A DNA stretch of 64,000 nt. It comes from Synanceia verrucosa. Taxonomy: Eukaryota; Chordata; Actinopteri; Perciformes; Synanceiidae. Of the stretch, positions 11,762-25,842 are shown piece after piece. The translations under genes were made by a program, and so were the position numbers. The stretch is from assembly GCA_029721515.1 (NCBI GenBank), contig CM056570.1, positions 5,180,601-5,244,600 of the forward strand. The letters run 5' to 3'. How positions within the stretch are numbered: position 1 is the stretch's first letter; each line of letters starts with the position of its first letter. The notes beneath the pieces were generated by a model. It was not told the DNA's origin, searched no databases, and saw only the letters and a program-made list of their open reading frames with translations.

Positions 11762-14700
11762 TTTGCTTTACTTTGCAACAGCTGCTCACTGACAACACTA
11801 CTGAGACTGCTTCACCGAGAGGTACTTCAGTGCCTCTTCAGGTAATATCACAAAACCATAATCAAAACATGTACTGCTTTGTTTTGTAAATATATTAAAT
11901 GACAGACACTCACTTCACACCAAAGAATTGCGAAGTTAAATGGTGGTGGTTAAGGAACATACTGGGCTGATATATTAGCATATCATATCTGTAAATGCTT
12001 AATTTATTTGTTTTGAGCCTTATTACACAGTGTGAACACGTCTGTCTCGTTTCTCATTTAATTTATAAACAGTAGGCCAAAAAGACAGTTGTTTCACTTA
12101 TGAATTATGAAGAGAGTTGTAAGTGCCTAGCAAAAATAATGCCATGACACACTGTTTACAGTTGCTGTTTGCTATCCCTATTTTATTAGGACATGAATGT
12201 TGACTGACAATCAGGACAGCAACTGAGAAAGACAGAAACATGCACAGCAAGGAGATATGGAAGTGAAAAAGAGGCCAGTCACTCATAAGTTTGGCTGCAG
12301 GAGTGCCAACAAAAGAAGAGTAAGGTACAATAACTAAAACATCTACAGTATGAAGCAGGTGAAGGGTAGGTGACTTGTCATGTCTTCATTTAAATTGTAA
12401 AGAATAAATTTTAAATAATCTGAATTTGTCATATTAATGGTCTGTGTTGAAATATGAAAATACAGCTACTTAACTCAATCACGCTTTAGGCAATGATGTA
12501 ATGCAGCAAATTCAAATTTTTGTTTCAGTTCGTGGAACCTTATTTGGCCTTTATTTTTCCGTACAGCACACAGATGTATGTAACCCCTCTATATATACTG
12601 TATACACATTAAAGTCAATGAAAGTCAATTATATTGCAGTTGCGGAATGTGTCAGAACAATCTAAGGATGACCCAAGACTCAGGCCCAATCCCAAACTCA
12701 CTCTCCAGCTTTTGAGGCACTTTAACTGAAAGCGGAGGGTGTAAATAAGATGAACAGCTGTGGGACACCCTCATCACGCCACCAGAAAAGGGAAACCACC
12801 GTCGCCATGACAACAGAAAGACCCCTCTTGTACAGGGGGAGCTGCATTATACCTCAGATCATTTTAGGTGATTTCAGAGGTCTTTCAACTCCAACACAAT
12901 TTGACATTTCCAATCAAACAAATGAAGCTTTTTGCCAGTTGTTCTCACATTTTGAGGAGCCAGTGCTGCAAAATCAAAGCAAACATCAGCAGAGAAGATG
13001 ATTTGCTAGTTTTGTCTTTTTTTATCTTTCCAAATCATGCCTTAGTTTTATTGTCAGTGTGACAAAGGTGTGAGGGACATACTGGACATCAGGCAGACTC
13101 ATGCGGAACTTAAATTTGTATGTTGTTTCCTCCTTCATTTTTTTGCCATCCCACTTCCTGCTAAAGCCATCCTAAGTGTGCATCGATGCAGACTCGCTAT
13201 TGAAGGACTCAGCAGTCCACTCACCCTCCACCCTGAGTGGTTTGGGACGGCCCTTAATATGGCGTCCACTGACTCTAGAGCTGATCCTACAAGTTGAATT
13301 CACATATGCAGTCTTTATTTTAACTATTGTTCCAATTTGCAAAAGAGCTTCCCCCTGTATTGGTGGTGGTTATTGGAACCACAGTCAAGCCATGCAGGTG
13401 TTTTCACTTATACTCCCTGATTAGCCTTTTCTCAGGTTGATTGTGAGCGCATTAGCTTGGTTTCACAACAGCAACCTTGAGCAGTCTAATCAAAGTAAAT
13501 GAAAACCCCTTTGTGGGTGTGCAGACCTTTAATCAGCTCAATGGTCTAATCAATCTAAACCTTCACCCGTAGAATGTTATGTTAGGACACAGCCTACGTG
13601 TGGCTGACTTTTTGCATCTTTGCTAGCCATATATTGCATTTGACTTCATACGTTGAATTGTGAAATGTGCATGTGAATGCAGTACTGATATACTGATATA
13701 TATTGCACTTTCAAATACTATATTTATTTTTCTCTTCTGGGATGAACAGTCTGATATATGAATCTACAGTAAGGCTTAACATTACATTTTCAGCATAATA
13801 TTTCTCTTTTCATCTAAAAACCAAAACATACAAAAAGAACTGTAGCACCATATGTTATTAATAATACTCATATTGTTCCCAAAAATAGGACATCAGTTTT
13901 GCTTCTCTTTTTTTTAAAGAATGGGGATTCCATGAAACAATTTACTTACATATTATATTTAACAACAACAAAGAAATCATTCCTTATATGGTCTCAGTCA
14001 CAACATAGGCTGTATGAGTACACTTTCAGAAAGATGCTACAGACTGTAGCGAACTTGCTCACTGACATTGTGCCAACTTTTGGAATACCCCGGGTAAATC
14101 ATGTAGTCAAGGGAGTATCCTGATAGATTTGTGAAATACACCAACAAGCTAACACAATCTAGAAATTGAGTGGATATAAACAAAGCAATATTTCCCAACA
14201 CCTTTGATAACAATTTCAAAAATCAGCAGCAATTAATATGACAACCATAGTCGCTTCATTGGAATAGCAAATCCATTTTTAAACAAAATATTACAGCCAA
14301 TTCTACAATAACAACAAAAATAGATACACACAGATTAAGGACATATAGATGACAGGAATTTACAACACAGCAATCACATTCTATATATATATTTTTTCAC
14401 CCAAATTCCAGTAGCAGAAGTACAATTGTGCTCCTGCGCGTTTGCCAAAAAGATGCATTTTATCATCTGTCAGTTTAATTCTCTCAGAGAAACAAAATAA
14501 AAAAAATCCTAGTGTAAGTTAAATTATAGATTAAAACAAAAGCATACTGTATGCTGAATCCAGTATATTAAACATATGAACAGAGTTGTTTTCTGTGCAG
14601 GTTGGAAACTCAAAATGGCACCATTTGAGAGTTGAGTTCTGTTGTAAACGGTGTGGATTTGAGGTGCTAGCTCTCGAGCGTTTTGAGACTGGTTGTGGGA

Positions 14701-16669
14701 CGCTGCCCTCTCAGTCAGCTGGAAGGCTATGCTATCAGAAATCAGAAAGCTAAAGAGTGGACTGCAGTCCAAAGTGGTAGCACCTTTTTAAATGTATTTA
14801 TTCAGCACCAGGTTTTTAACAGAGATCAAAAGTAAAAGAAGAAAATGCACCGTTTTTATCATCTGAACATACTGTTCCAGTGGTCAAACAGATGGCCATT
14901 ATACAAAGGTACAGACTTAAACACTACAATGACCTGCTGCTACACGTTAATGCAGACATCAGAGGATTTGTTGTGCAGTCGAGAGCGCACACATGCTAAA
15001 TGTTCAGGGTCACCTCACAGTGACTTCTAAAGACATGCTGGGAGGTGGTGGGAAAACCAGAAAATTAGGTTATTAAAAAGTGAATCAGTGATCGGGCCTG
15101 TTTCATCATTCGTTTGTAAGAAAATGCAACATAGGTGATTTTTTGTTTTTTTTTGCACATTTTGTCATCACTGACTTCTTCCTTGTTTTATTCCAACTGC
15201 AGGCATTAATTGTTTTGGCTAGAGGATGTTTTTTCACACGAGACAAACAACAGAAAGTTTACGTCTTGGCACCACAAATCATTCATCATTGCAAGACAGA
15301 AGAAGATGTAAAGGCATAGACAAAAGTACAAAACAATCATTGACCAAATCGCTCGGTTTTGTGGCCGGCATCTGTTGAGACTATCCATCAAACAATCCAA
15401 AACTGGTGCTTTTGAGCTCATTCCAAACTGCTAATGTTAACTTCTGAATCAGCCGGAGCTGTTGTGATTTAGCTTGCTCAAACGTAACAAAGATGAGGAC
15501 GCCTACGTTCAAAAACAGATGCTCAGTATTGCCTTTCTTTTTCTCTTATGTCTTTGACAGAACCAATAACTGGGTTTCACACCGTACCCACCACTTGGTT
15601 CTGTCACACTGTGAAGTTTAGTTGTAACAAGGAAACCGTGCAGTCCTGTGGACGACAACTCAGATGAAACGGTAAGACTAAATGGCGTCATCGACTGAGG
15701 TGTGATCTGACAGAATTGAGAGCTTGGCTTGATCTGGTTTGGCGAGACAGACGGAGAATACTGTTGGAATTGTCTTGGTGAGTGTGCTGGCACGTGAAAC
15801 AAGTAAAGAAAGACATTGGCATTGTTGTTTGCGGACCTGGCTGCCGTGGCTGGATCGAAGCACCCAAAGGAACAAGGCACAACAAGGACTGAGGAGAACA
15901 AGCTTGCTGTTCAAACGCTCTTGCTGTGTGTTGCGGCTATTGAAGGTTTTGGAGTTGGGCAAGTAACTTAACATTTCTTTGTGACCTTGTTTATGGCAGC
16001 GGGAATACTACACTCTATAGTAACGGCTTCCACTTGCACTCTTAGCTCTTGAAATTCATGTATTATTCAAAGAAAACAGGGAATACTAAAAAATAATACT
16101 CAGTTACAGAATGTGGCAAAACTATGATTGCTCTGTAGAAATATGTAAAATATACTGCATGTTTCATAAAAATCCAGACTTACACATACGGACTCTTTGC
16201 AGACTTGATTAAAATATCAGTTTAAGTAACCGCCATTACTACTATTCTAAAGACACAGTTAAGCAAGCATAAATACTCAGTGTTTTACGACATTAAGCAC
16301 CACTAGATGAAATGCAGCCCGGTTGTACATAATCTTGCTTATGATGCTATAATAAATTTGCCCCCCCACACACACACACGCACAAATGAATGAATCACAG
16401 TGTATTTGCACCTGATTTGGACACTTGTCCATGTCTGGAAAAGGTCAGCAGTGTTTAGAAAGGATGCACCATATGCCAGGCAGCCAACCACCACAAAAAA
16501 CGTCCCCCACCCCACCCAAGGAGTAGTCCAGGATGCAATATGTTAAGGAAAAAAATGGAGACCCTTGAGGACATGCCTGGAAATGAGAACTGCATTGAGA
16601 CACCCCTGAGTCAGCTGGTTCAGTGGTCTTGATTGTTGGTCCTGAGGAACCCCTGTATTGGCTGTTTTG

Positions 16670-16673
<4 letters not shown>
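11762..16673. other. Intergenic region between ccm2 and xkr6, left part
   Basis: No gene was recognised. A 130-codon minus-strand frame at 15509-15901 overlaps other frames and has no known motif. The terminal end of a very long xkr6 3' UTR could reach here but there is no direct sign. Confidence 0.45.

Positions 16674-16717
<44 letters not shown>
16674..16717. repeat. (TA)n microsatellite
   Basis: About 22 uninterrupted TA units. Confidence 0.98.
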
Positions 16718-16720
<3 letters not shown>

Positions 16721-18358
16721 ATCTATTTTTTTCAGTTGAACAATTATTCATTAATTGACTAACTATTAACATGGCTGTTCATTCACTACAACAGAGAGGA
16801 AGGACTCTGGCTACTATGATAAACAATGAACAAGTTGGTCGTTTGCATACTTGTGTATATCTATACATACGGCATGTCGGATGTTTGCTCCACCTTAGCT
16901 GACCCAACAGTTCTCAATTACTCAGGGCTGAACATCGCCTTTTAGCTGAAGGGTGGCAGACCCTGGATGTTGAAGCTCTTGGTTCTGGCAGTGTACCTCA
17001 TTGCATGTTCTCATGTCAGGATCTCCAGTTGTTCAGCCTCAACCCCGTTGTTCAGTTACCAGAGAGTGTGAGAGTGTTTCAGGGGAGTGCACCAAGGCCC
17101 AACACCGACAAGAGATCGTGAAGAGGGCGGAGCAGCAACCGAGGATGGAGTTGAACAATCGGCACGAAAACAGAACTGTGGGAAAGGGCTGACGCACCAC
17201 CATGCAAACACACTTACTGTACATCGCCTCGTGCTGAGAGGTAAACACCCATCGGTCTCACACAAGCATACAAGGAATCATACATCATTGTCTGGTCAGG
17301 CTCTTTACCACGATCTGTCCTCATGTTCTTTTCCAACCCTGGCAAAAACCCCCTCTCACCTTTGACCTTGGACTTACATGGCATCTGCCTTTTACAGTAC
17401 GATGTTAGCAGGCACTCGTGGCCACAGCTAAGCAGAAAGCCAGTGAGTCAGGAGAAAGGAGTCTCTGTTTTGTGGAGGGCTCTTGGGCATCCCTTGTTGG
17501 GTGCATTTGTACTAATGCCTCATACTAAAGTCATGCCAAACACTGCAATGTAAAAAACACACATTATATTTTCGGATGAATCATTGAGTAAATAGATAAA
17601 ATTGGAGTATGAAATGCATTCATTTTTCTCATGAATTGTTCAGTAGCCCTCTCTGGAAATTATCATCAAGCTCCTTTGACTTAGAAGGCATGTTTTTTTG
17701 TTTTTTTTTATCATGAACGAATACATTGGTCATCCTGTGGGTTTCCGTAGTGGTGATCTCCAGCAGTTTCAGCTGAGAGATGAATATCAGTGTGTAATTG
17801 CTGCACAGCAGGCCTGTAGATGGCACACATTTTGCAGGGACTCATTCTACTGGTTCAAGGGGGCAGACAAATTGGAAAAACAGTACTGTAAGATGTGATT
17901 TGGCTTTGTTTCAACTGCACTAGCAGGTGCCAGAACAGTATACCCATATAAGAGTATAACCTCTTAGGGCACACTGATGTTGAGGAGTATACCTTCTAAC
18001 ACTGCACTGCACAACATTTTTAGTTATGTAAAAAAGTGTGTTCTGGCAAAATATAGTTATGTCAATGACTATAAATGTGGACACGAATACGCACTGAAGT
18101 ATAATAGCATAGAAATATCTTTGTCATATTTTTTCCCAAGAACTTATTACAAGTCTTTGCACCCATATTAATCAACCAAAAACATTTGTTGATAAGAAAA
18201 CAAAAAAGGGAGGTCGTATAAGGGGGTACTTTCTAGGATTCAGAAGGGAATGGTGGAGGATTCCTTGAATGCTGTCTTTGCACTTCAAACAAAAATGTGT
18301 GTTAACACATTGTACCCTTCTACCTTTTTATGTGACACTTACAATCTTTAAAAAAAAA
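16718..18358. other. Intergenic region between ccm2 and xkr6, right part
   Basis: AT-rich, with no recognised gene or transposon. Confidence 0.45.
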
Positions 18359-19374
18359 GTCTTTGGAATGTTTTTATTGTGATTTTCTACCCACCAATTT
18401 AGAAAATGTTGTGCTCATATCAACTACATTCCTTGTTTTTGTGTTTTTCACCTCAGATGGGTATCTTATTGTTTTTTTTTGTGCTGTCGAAATGGTGGGC
18501 AAAAATGACCAAGTAAGGCATGCTGTTACAGCTTGCCTCCACTGGAGGGCAGTCTGCACTGTAAAAATGAGTGTATGGGTGGAACTGATTGAAGGTCAAT
18601 GTGCTTCTTTTTTTCTTCCATACATGATGTGATTACCATTTAGGATTTTGAACAAAAATAGCACAGCCAGGATACACTTGAGTCCTGTGAGCTCACAGAG
18701 GGAAAATCCATTCTGCTCCTCTTGGACACGTCTTTTGATTGTGTCCTTTCTGTAATTTACAGGGTCATCATAAGAAATTTCAGTGCTTTTTAGTTCATGG
18801 ACTAAGGACTTGGTAAACATTATCATACATTTCATTTACATAAAGAATGGCAGTAAATGTCGGGATGTGCAAAGACCTGACCCAGCTGAGACTCTCCTCC
18901 ATCATTCCCATCAGGCTTTGCGCCAGTCCCATGTCACAGGGACATACAATATGCCCTTCACAAGTATTCACAGGTTGAATCACCAATACAGTATAATGCA
19001 TTAAACACATTTCATAATGAAACATTCATATGTTATCTACACACTCATACAGAACGCTCCTCTATCGGTGTAGAGGGATTTATATGATACTTCTGTATAT
19101 ATCACATCAGATACTAGAGGTTCATAATTTTCTCTCTTTACTGTATGTTTTTTTTTTCCAAAAATAAATCATAACTGTGTGTTTATACTGTCTTGAGTAA
19201 CACACATCTCCTGCAGGAAAGTTGAATGATCAGAATGGCGAGAAGGGAGAGCCGAGTGTCATATGGAACGAGATAATATCTGGAGAGGAGGAAGAGCAGA
19301 ATGAAAGAAAAGGAAATGCGCATGAGCATCGTAGTGTGTAAGAGGAGGTGACAGAGCTGTGGGAGAAGATGCCT
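18359..19374 (-). other. xkr6: Probable xkr6 3' UTR
   Basis: This follows the xkr6 stop codon in the direction of transcription. The first canonical AATAAA on the minus strand is at 18378-18373, followed by a nine-T run and a GT-containing stretch that fits a cleavage site near 18360. Later sites further left would give a longer UTR. Confidence 0.5.
18373..18378 (-). terminator. xkr6: Candidate xkr6 poly(A) signal AATAAA
   Basis: Canonical hexamer about 1 kb past the stop codon with a T-run at 18358-18350 as a downstream element. It is the nearest such hexamer to the stop. Confidence 0.5.
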
Positions 19375-20345
19375 TCAGAGGGAGGATTCGTACTGCAGGA
19401 GTTCATAAAGTAGCGGACCATCCCTATACCTGATGCCCACCGCGTTAGGGCTAATGTACTGCAGCACGTTTATGGTCCTGCGCAGGCGCCGATCCACAAA
19501 GTGTGCGTCCCAGGCTGGGTAGCGTTTTCTGGGCATGTCTATCTTGATGAGAGGACCTTCAGGTTGGATAGGCCTGCCAGCTGCATCCACAGGCTCTGTG
19601 GACCTCACCTGGAAAACTGGAAGGCAGGTGTCCGTGGCTGTTTCGTCGGGCTCCTCATGCTCCCCTGCCAGACCCCTTGTGGGGGTGGCCTGAGAGCCAC
19701 GGGGGCCTGGTGTGGGAGCCATGGGCTCGGCCTCGGGGGGTAATGGAAGACCCCACAGAAGCTCAGCACAGCAGGAGCTGGCCAGCACCCTCAGCCGTGG
19801 GCCCATGGGGTGTAGAACCCCGTAATAGAGAACCATACAGGCCACACCTGAGGCAAAGCACAGGAAGACGCCACAGAGGGCAAAAGAGGCATAGGCGTCA
19901 GTGGTGGCTGGGTCACGGTACGCATACCAAAGGAGGCTGAGGATGGCGTTCTCGAGCAATACTACTGTGTAATAGGCCACCATTCTGTACCGCGTCCGGC
20001 CTGCACGTACATTGAACCAACAGAAGACGTAGACCACGCCCACCACCATGTTGAACAGTACCTCCTCCCACTTAGACATGCAGAAGTCGGTGCCGCCATG
20101 GATGACCCAGAAAGCCATGGCGCACCAGTGGAGCACCACAAAAATGCCAAAGTAGATGTGGAAAACAGAGGCAAATAGAGCGAGGGACAGCACCCGTGAG
20201 GAGATGGTAAAAAGGCGCCAAAACAGATGCACCAGGGCGCCTCGGTAACTCATGCTCTTCTTGTCGTCACGTGAATCCCGCAGGAGTTTGTGGTAAGAGG
20301 CTAGCACCCAGGCCAGGGACAGGAGGGAGGACATGGCAGAAACAC
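19375..20345 (-). CDS. xkr6: xkr6 exon 3 (last, with stop)
   Basis: Residues 257-578 and the stop. It begins VSAMSSLLSLAWVLASYHKL after an ATTCACCAG acceptor. It holds most of the membrane helices (for example HWCAMAFWVIHGGTDFCMSK), then a Pro/Gly-rich cytoplasmic segment, and the conserved C-terminal tail. Confidence 0.97.
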
Positions 20346-23300
20346 CTGGTGAATGTAGACAGAAAGAGAGAGTAAAAGACCGAGAATGGCAAGAATGAGA
20401 GATACTGATAAATGCTGCAGTGAGATGACTCTAAAAACATCAGACACTGAAAGAAAAATCCAGCTTCAAGTATAAAGCACAACCAAGATACTGTAACTGT
20501 AGTTTTATCTTGACATGGCTGCCATTCCACTTACTGTATACAGTACATTTTACTTCAGCCAAAGCAATCCATCACTTTTTAGAAAGCTGCATTATTACCA
20601 AGATCATCACAGGTCATGCAGTCAGCACAGTCTCCATTCAGGGCGCCTGTCCTTAAGTTGTATAATAGTAGAAACAGCAGATATGTCAGAGCAATAACCT
20701 GCTGCCTGAAAATGATAGGGGACTATCTGCAGAGCAGCAGCATGGTGCCTCTCAGCAAATGTATTGATGGCATTTCTATAGACACCCAGACAGGGAAGGG
20801 TATCACTTGTCATGATTCAATTGCCATCCTCTGGGAACTGTGTTACACAAGCAAACAGGAATTATAAAACAGGTTTCAATAGCAAGAGTGATGAATGTTG
20901 GAAACTGGATACAGTGGTGGATAATTTTACTCTGGTTCTATTGAGACTTTAAAATCTAAACTCAAAACTCATCTTTTTTGTCTTAATTTACAATTAGTTA
21001 CTTATGCCTTTATTATCTGGCTTGTGGGTTGGTCTCAGTTTCATTATGTTATTTAGGCCTACTAGTCCTCTCTCTCTTTTTTCTCTTTCATTTACTCAGG
21101 TTTCTTTGCGCCCGACCATTAAAGGGATTTTTTTCCTCATCAGATGCGAGTGTTACAAAGGACAGAATGTCTGGTATGCTGTACAAATTCTTAAATCTCC
21201 CGAGGCCAATTTGTGACATTGACTTAACTCGCACACTATACATAAATCAATAGGTGAACGTCACAGCAAATTGATTATCAGGTGTAAAATATGGAAACAG
21301 CTCATCACAACAACCATGTTATGAAATGATGCAAAAAGACGTCATGTCTGGATCAAACAAAGTTGTTGTGCTTCTCATACAGAGCCACAGGGAATCCCTT
21401 ACACTGCAACCACTCAGCCTTGTTGCTCTGGATCATGATGCAGAGCTGCAGCACCAGCTGAGGGGCACTTTCTAAGAAGGTCTCTAGCAGTCGCAGCATG
21501 TTGACATCGGCATACTCGTACATCATAGCCCAGTAAAAGCGCCGCTGGTTCTCCTTCTGCCGGTGACTTTGTATACCGAGGTACATGGTGCGGATGTACC
21601 TGCAGAGAGAGAGAGGAAGTACAAACAGTTAGACAATCCAAGAATAAATAAATAATAAATTTAAAAAAACGTAAGTTTTGACAATGCTACAGGGCGTACT
21701 TACCTACACTTTTTTAAATACACACTTAAAGTAGCAATTTGCATTTATGAGGAGTTTACAGATGAATAAAGTTGACTTTGATGCAATAAACACTTAGAGG
21801 ATTGTGATTGAAATGTGTGTGAACACAAACGCCTTGCAGGAAGATGTAGTGATAAAAAATAAAAAAACATCAATTTAAGTTAAAAAAAGGAAAAAGCTGG
21901 AATACAGTTTTAAAAGAAAATTGTTACTAAAACTTCACCTATTCTCTAATACATCATTCTACACCAAACTGCTTGCAATATGACTTCCTTGTGTCAGAAA
22001 TGACAAAATTTGGCCTCTGAAGATATTGGATGATGGATATTGTACTTTTTATAGGATGCATGTAGTGAGGACGGAAATGATCATTTTGTTACAGTATTGT
22101 CAACTCTTGGCTATCTTCATGCCACATGGGGTTTCATAACAGTGAAGTGACTCTTGTGAAGCAATGCAGCTGAGAAGTGGTGGTGGCTAATTGAATTAAA
22201 CTCCAGTTGCCATCAAAGCTGTACCACTGCTTTGATGGCATTGTGTACTGCTGGGCAAAACATGTAATATGCCTAGGGCTGTGACATAGCTAATTAAGAT
22301 CCTTATCATCTTTGGCCATGGATTTTGAAATGTGAGGTGGCAGTCAGAGCCTCCTATTAACGTGTGCTGAAATAGACGATGAATGATAGTGGGGAAAACA
22401 TTTAGCAGAGCGAAGCTTTGGACAGCGGCATCACACTGCAATCTTGAAAATAAAAGCTAAAAAACATCCAACAATCCAACAAAAGCAAATAAAGGCAACA
22501 AAAAAAGAAGAAAAACTCCAATTTGGCAGACTTTTATCCTTTCTAAACTGTGAACAACTTCTGCTCTTCAAACATGTTAACCCAGAGAGAAAATCTCTGA
22601 GACCACTTATAGTGGTTTCTATGTATCTTAACAGTGGATTGCATATTGGGTGGTAGCTGCAGGGCCTATCTGCCTGAGCTGGCAGAGTAGCCAAATAAAT
22701 CCAGCACTTGATGTGAAGGCAGTGAACCGAGGACAATAGTGTAGCAAGGACAGAAATAGACTAGACAGAAGCACTCCCCAAAACAAATTGAGAGGCTATG
22801 GATCTAACTTCAGTTCCCTAAAAGTGAGACACAAATGCACTGCAGCATAGCAAACAAAAACAGAAATTGCTTATGAGTGGTTTTCAACATAATTAGCTTC
22901 TGCATTAGCTATTGGGGAAGAGATTACTGTTTAATTTGAAATGAGGCTGAGAGCAGTGCAGTGTAAAGAATGCGTCGTCTAGTAGGGCCTGATTGCTTTC
23001 GGCAAAGATTTAAGCATTAACCACTTCCTATTCTTCGTACATTCAATACAACTCACTAAAACCTCAGTTGAAAGTGATCGTGGCAATATGAAGTACAGAC
23101 GTGGCACACGTGGAAGCCCTGAGTTCACACCTCATTGCTCTGATCTTTAGATAACTGAATTGAGGTTGTTTTTTTTTCTTCTTGTGATCACTAATAACTA
23201 TTTCATGGCCAAGAAAATCAGCATGTTCTGGTGAAAGCTCGCAAATGTATATGCGTGGCACTTATAAAGAAACATGGCACAATGAGCACAAGCTAAGGAA

Positions 23301-25793
23301 CTAAATTGGATTTGTCTTTTTTGGGGGGGGGCTCACATCAAATCTCCCTTTTTTGGCAAACCTCTCCATAGTCTGCTCAGATAGTCAGTCAATTAGCCAA
23401 CCCGAAAAGACAGCCAGAGTTTCCCCCAAGGTGGGATACAAACTGAAGAAATTAACAAAATCTTGATGACTCAAAGATGTGACTGACAGAGATGCTGTGA
23501 ATCGTCACCAAAATTCACATATTCTGTCATGTAGAGTAAACATATTGTATAGCCTACAGTTATTATCCACGCTTAGGACGAGCTACTCTGTCTTCAGTAC
23601 TGTTCTGGCATCCTTTACCCACTGAGCCAAGGCTGCTTATACTTGGAGGAATCAGAAATAGAGAAAGGTCTGGCAAGGGACCACAGGGATGTGGTCTTTC
23701 TCGGGACAGTGGACAGGTGGAACAAGAAAGGGGGCAAAATGGACTAAAGTTTTTTTTGGGGGGGATCAATAGCTCTGGGCTGTAAGAGGCACCATTATAT
23801 CCAGACGTAAAGGCTGGCATTCCGTGACATTTTCAGTTGGACTGGTAAATGTCAGCTGGAGCAAGTCAACCCCTCTCCCTCACTAATGACATGCCACAGA
23901 GACCTGCACAGGCCCTTTGTCTCCATCCCGAATTTCTATTAGCCTGTGTTCCACTGATACATCTCACTGGTCTGTGGTGCCTCCATCAGAAACAGTAACC
24001 TTCATGGTCTCCACAGCTGTCTCGCTTTGCAAAAACAAGACTCTACAGCCATGTTAGCTGCTCTGTGAGGCTGCACTGCAGGCACGGAGGTGCTATGAGC
24101 TAAATGCTAATGGCAGCATGCTAACATGTTGATGCTTAGCAGGTACACAGATGCAACTGATAAGACTGCAATTAGCTTTGCAGGTATTTGGTCAGGTGGT
24201 GTAGTGGTTAGCACTGTAGATTCACAGCAAGAAGGTACCAGGTTCGATTCCCAGCTCAGGGCCTTTCTGTGTGGAGTTTACATGTTCTCCCCGTGTCCGC
24301 GTGGGTTCTCTCCGGGTACTCCGGCTTCCTCCCACCATCCAAAAACACGCATGAGGATTAGGTTAACTGGATAATTTAAATTGTCCGTAGGTGTGAAGGT
24401 GAATGTTAGTGGTTGTCTATCTCTATGTACCATGTGATGAACTGGAGACTTGTCCAGGGTGTACCCTGCCTTTCACCCTAAGACAGCTGGGATAGGCTCC
24501 AGCCCCCGTGCAACCCTATGAGGATAAGTGATAGAAAATGGTATTTGGTTTAAAATCTTGACATGATGATGATGATGGTGGTAGATGAACAGTTAATTCA
24601 TCCTGGAGTTGAATTGTTGAGACATTTAACTTCTAACTACCAATGTTAACGCCATAGTGTCAATAGGATACACCTTGTGGGATCCAAGTGTTTGTGTATA
24701 CTTTTGCAACAATCCATGTAGTAGATGTTGAGATATTTATTGTGTGACAGTGCTAACATGGCTAGAACAATATAATTGGTTTTAATCGGCCATGGTCGAT
24801 GTAACAAGATATAGAGATCTGGTTTTAATATATTCTTTCAACACCATGGCCTATCATTCATATTAAACTGACGGTACGCGCAATAATTCACACATCAGCT
24901 CTGATATTCAAGCCCAAACTCAGTGAACAATTTGTCACTGTACACATTCACATCCACCCGTTTCCTCTCTGATAGTACACTATTAGTTCACAGTCCCCCG
25001 ATTTCAGCAAAAAACAAAAAGAACTTGTACAGTCGAACACTTTGGGTGTCAGAGCTGTCAGAAAAATGTGAACTCACTCCATCACGTCTCTAGCACACAC
25101 TTAGCGCATGCCTTGGCAGGAATATCAAACACATCTCCCTATTGTGATGCACACTGTTAGCACTCCCACTGTGCCTTATTTCAGATGTAGTAACACAAGT
25201 GGCTCTCTAAAAATAAGCACAAACACACATGCGAGCACACACATACTTGTCAGTGCTGTAGGTAATAGGGGATTTCCTTTCCAGACACGTCTTCCTCCCC
25301 TTGCTTCCCACCCTTGCACCACTTACTCTGCAGTCCACTCCTTGATCCCCCTCACACACACACACACACACACCTTCCCTTTTAGCTTCATAGCTCCTCT
25401 ACAGGATTCCTCATGAATTATTTGTGGCTAGATCATAGCGATCTTTCATGGCTCGTTAAGCAGCGTATGCATGGCCTAACAGCTCGACGCTGTGCCGGGG
25501 TCGTGTTCCAAGTTCAGACGTCTGCCATTGCTGTCGAGACACGGGCAGCCATTAACAATCTCCTTCTGCACAGTGCACACACCGTCCTCAGATAGATTTG
25601 CCCGACATTGTTGCATGAGTAGACATTTTGAGATTTGCGGTGGAAACACACACACACACACACACACACACACCATGTGGACGACTTGGCCATGTTGTAT
25701 CTCCCTCTCCTCCAAAGTCATTGACCGATGAGTCATCCAACCACCGCTACACTAATCTCTTGAGTGGGTGGTTAGAATGATCACACACGCATG

Positions 25794-25842
<49 letters not shown>

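Noticed and set aside
15509..15974. Overlapping minus-strand frames between ccm2 and xkr6
   Set aside because: Several frames are open at once over the same bases, which points to low stop density rather than coding.
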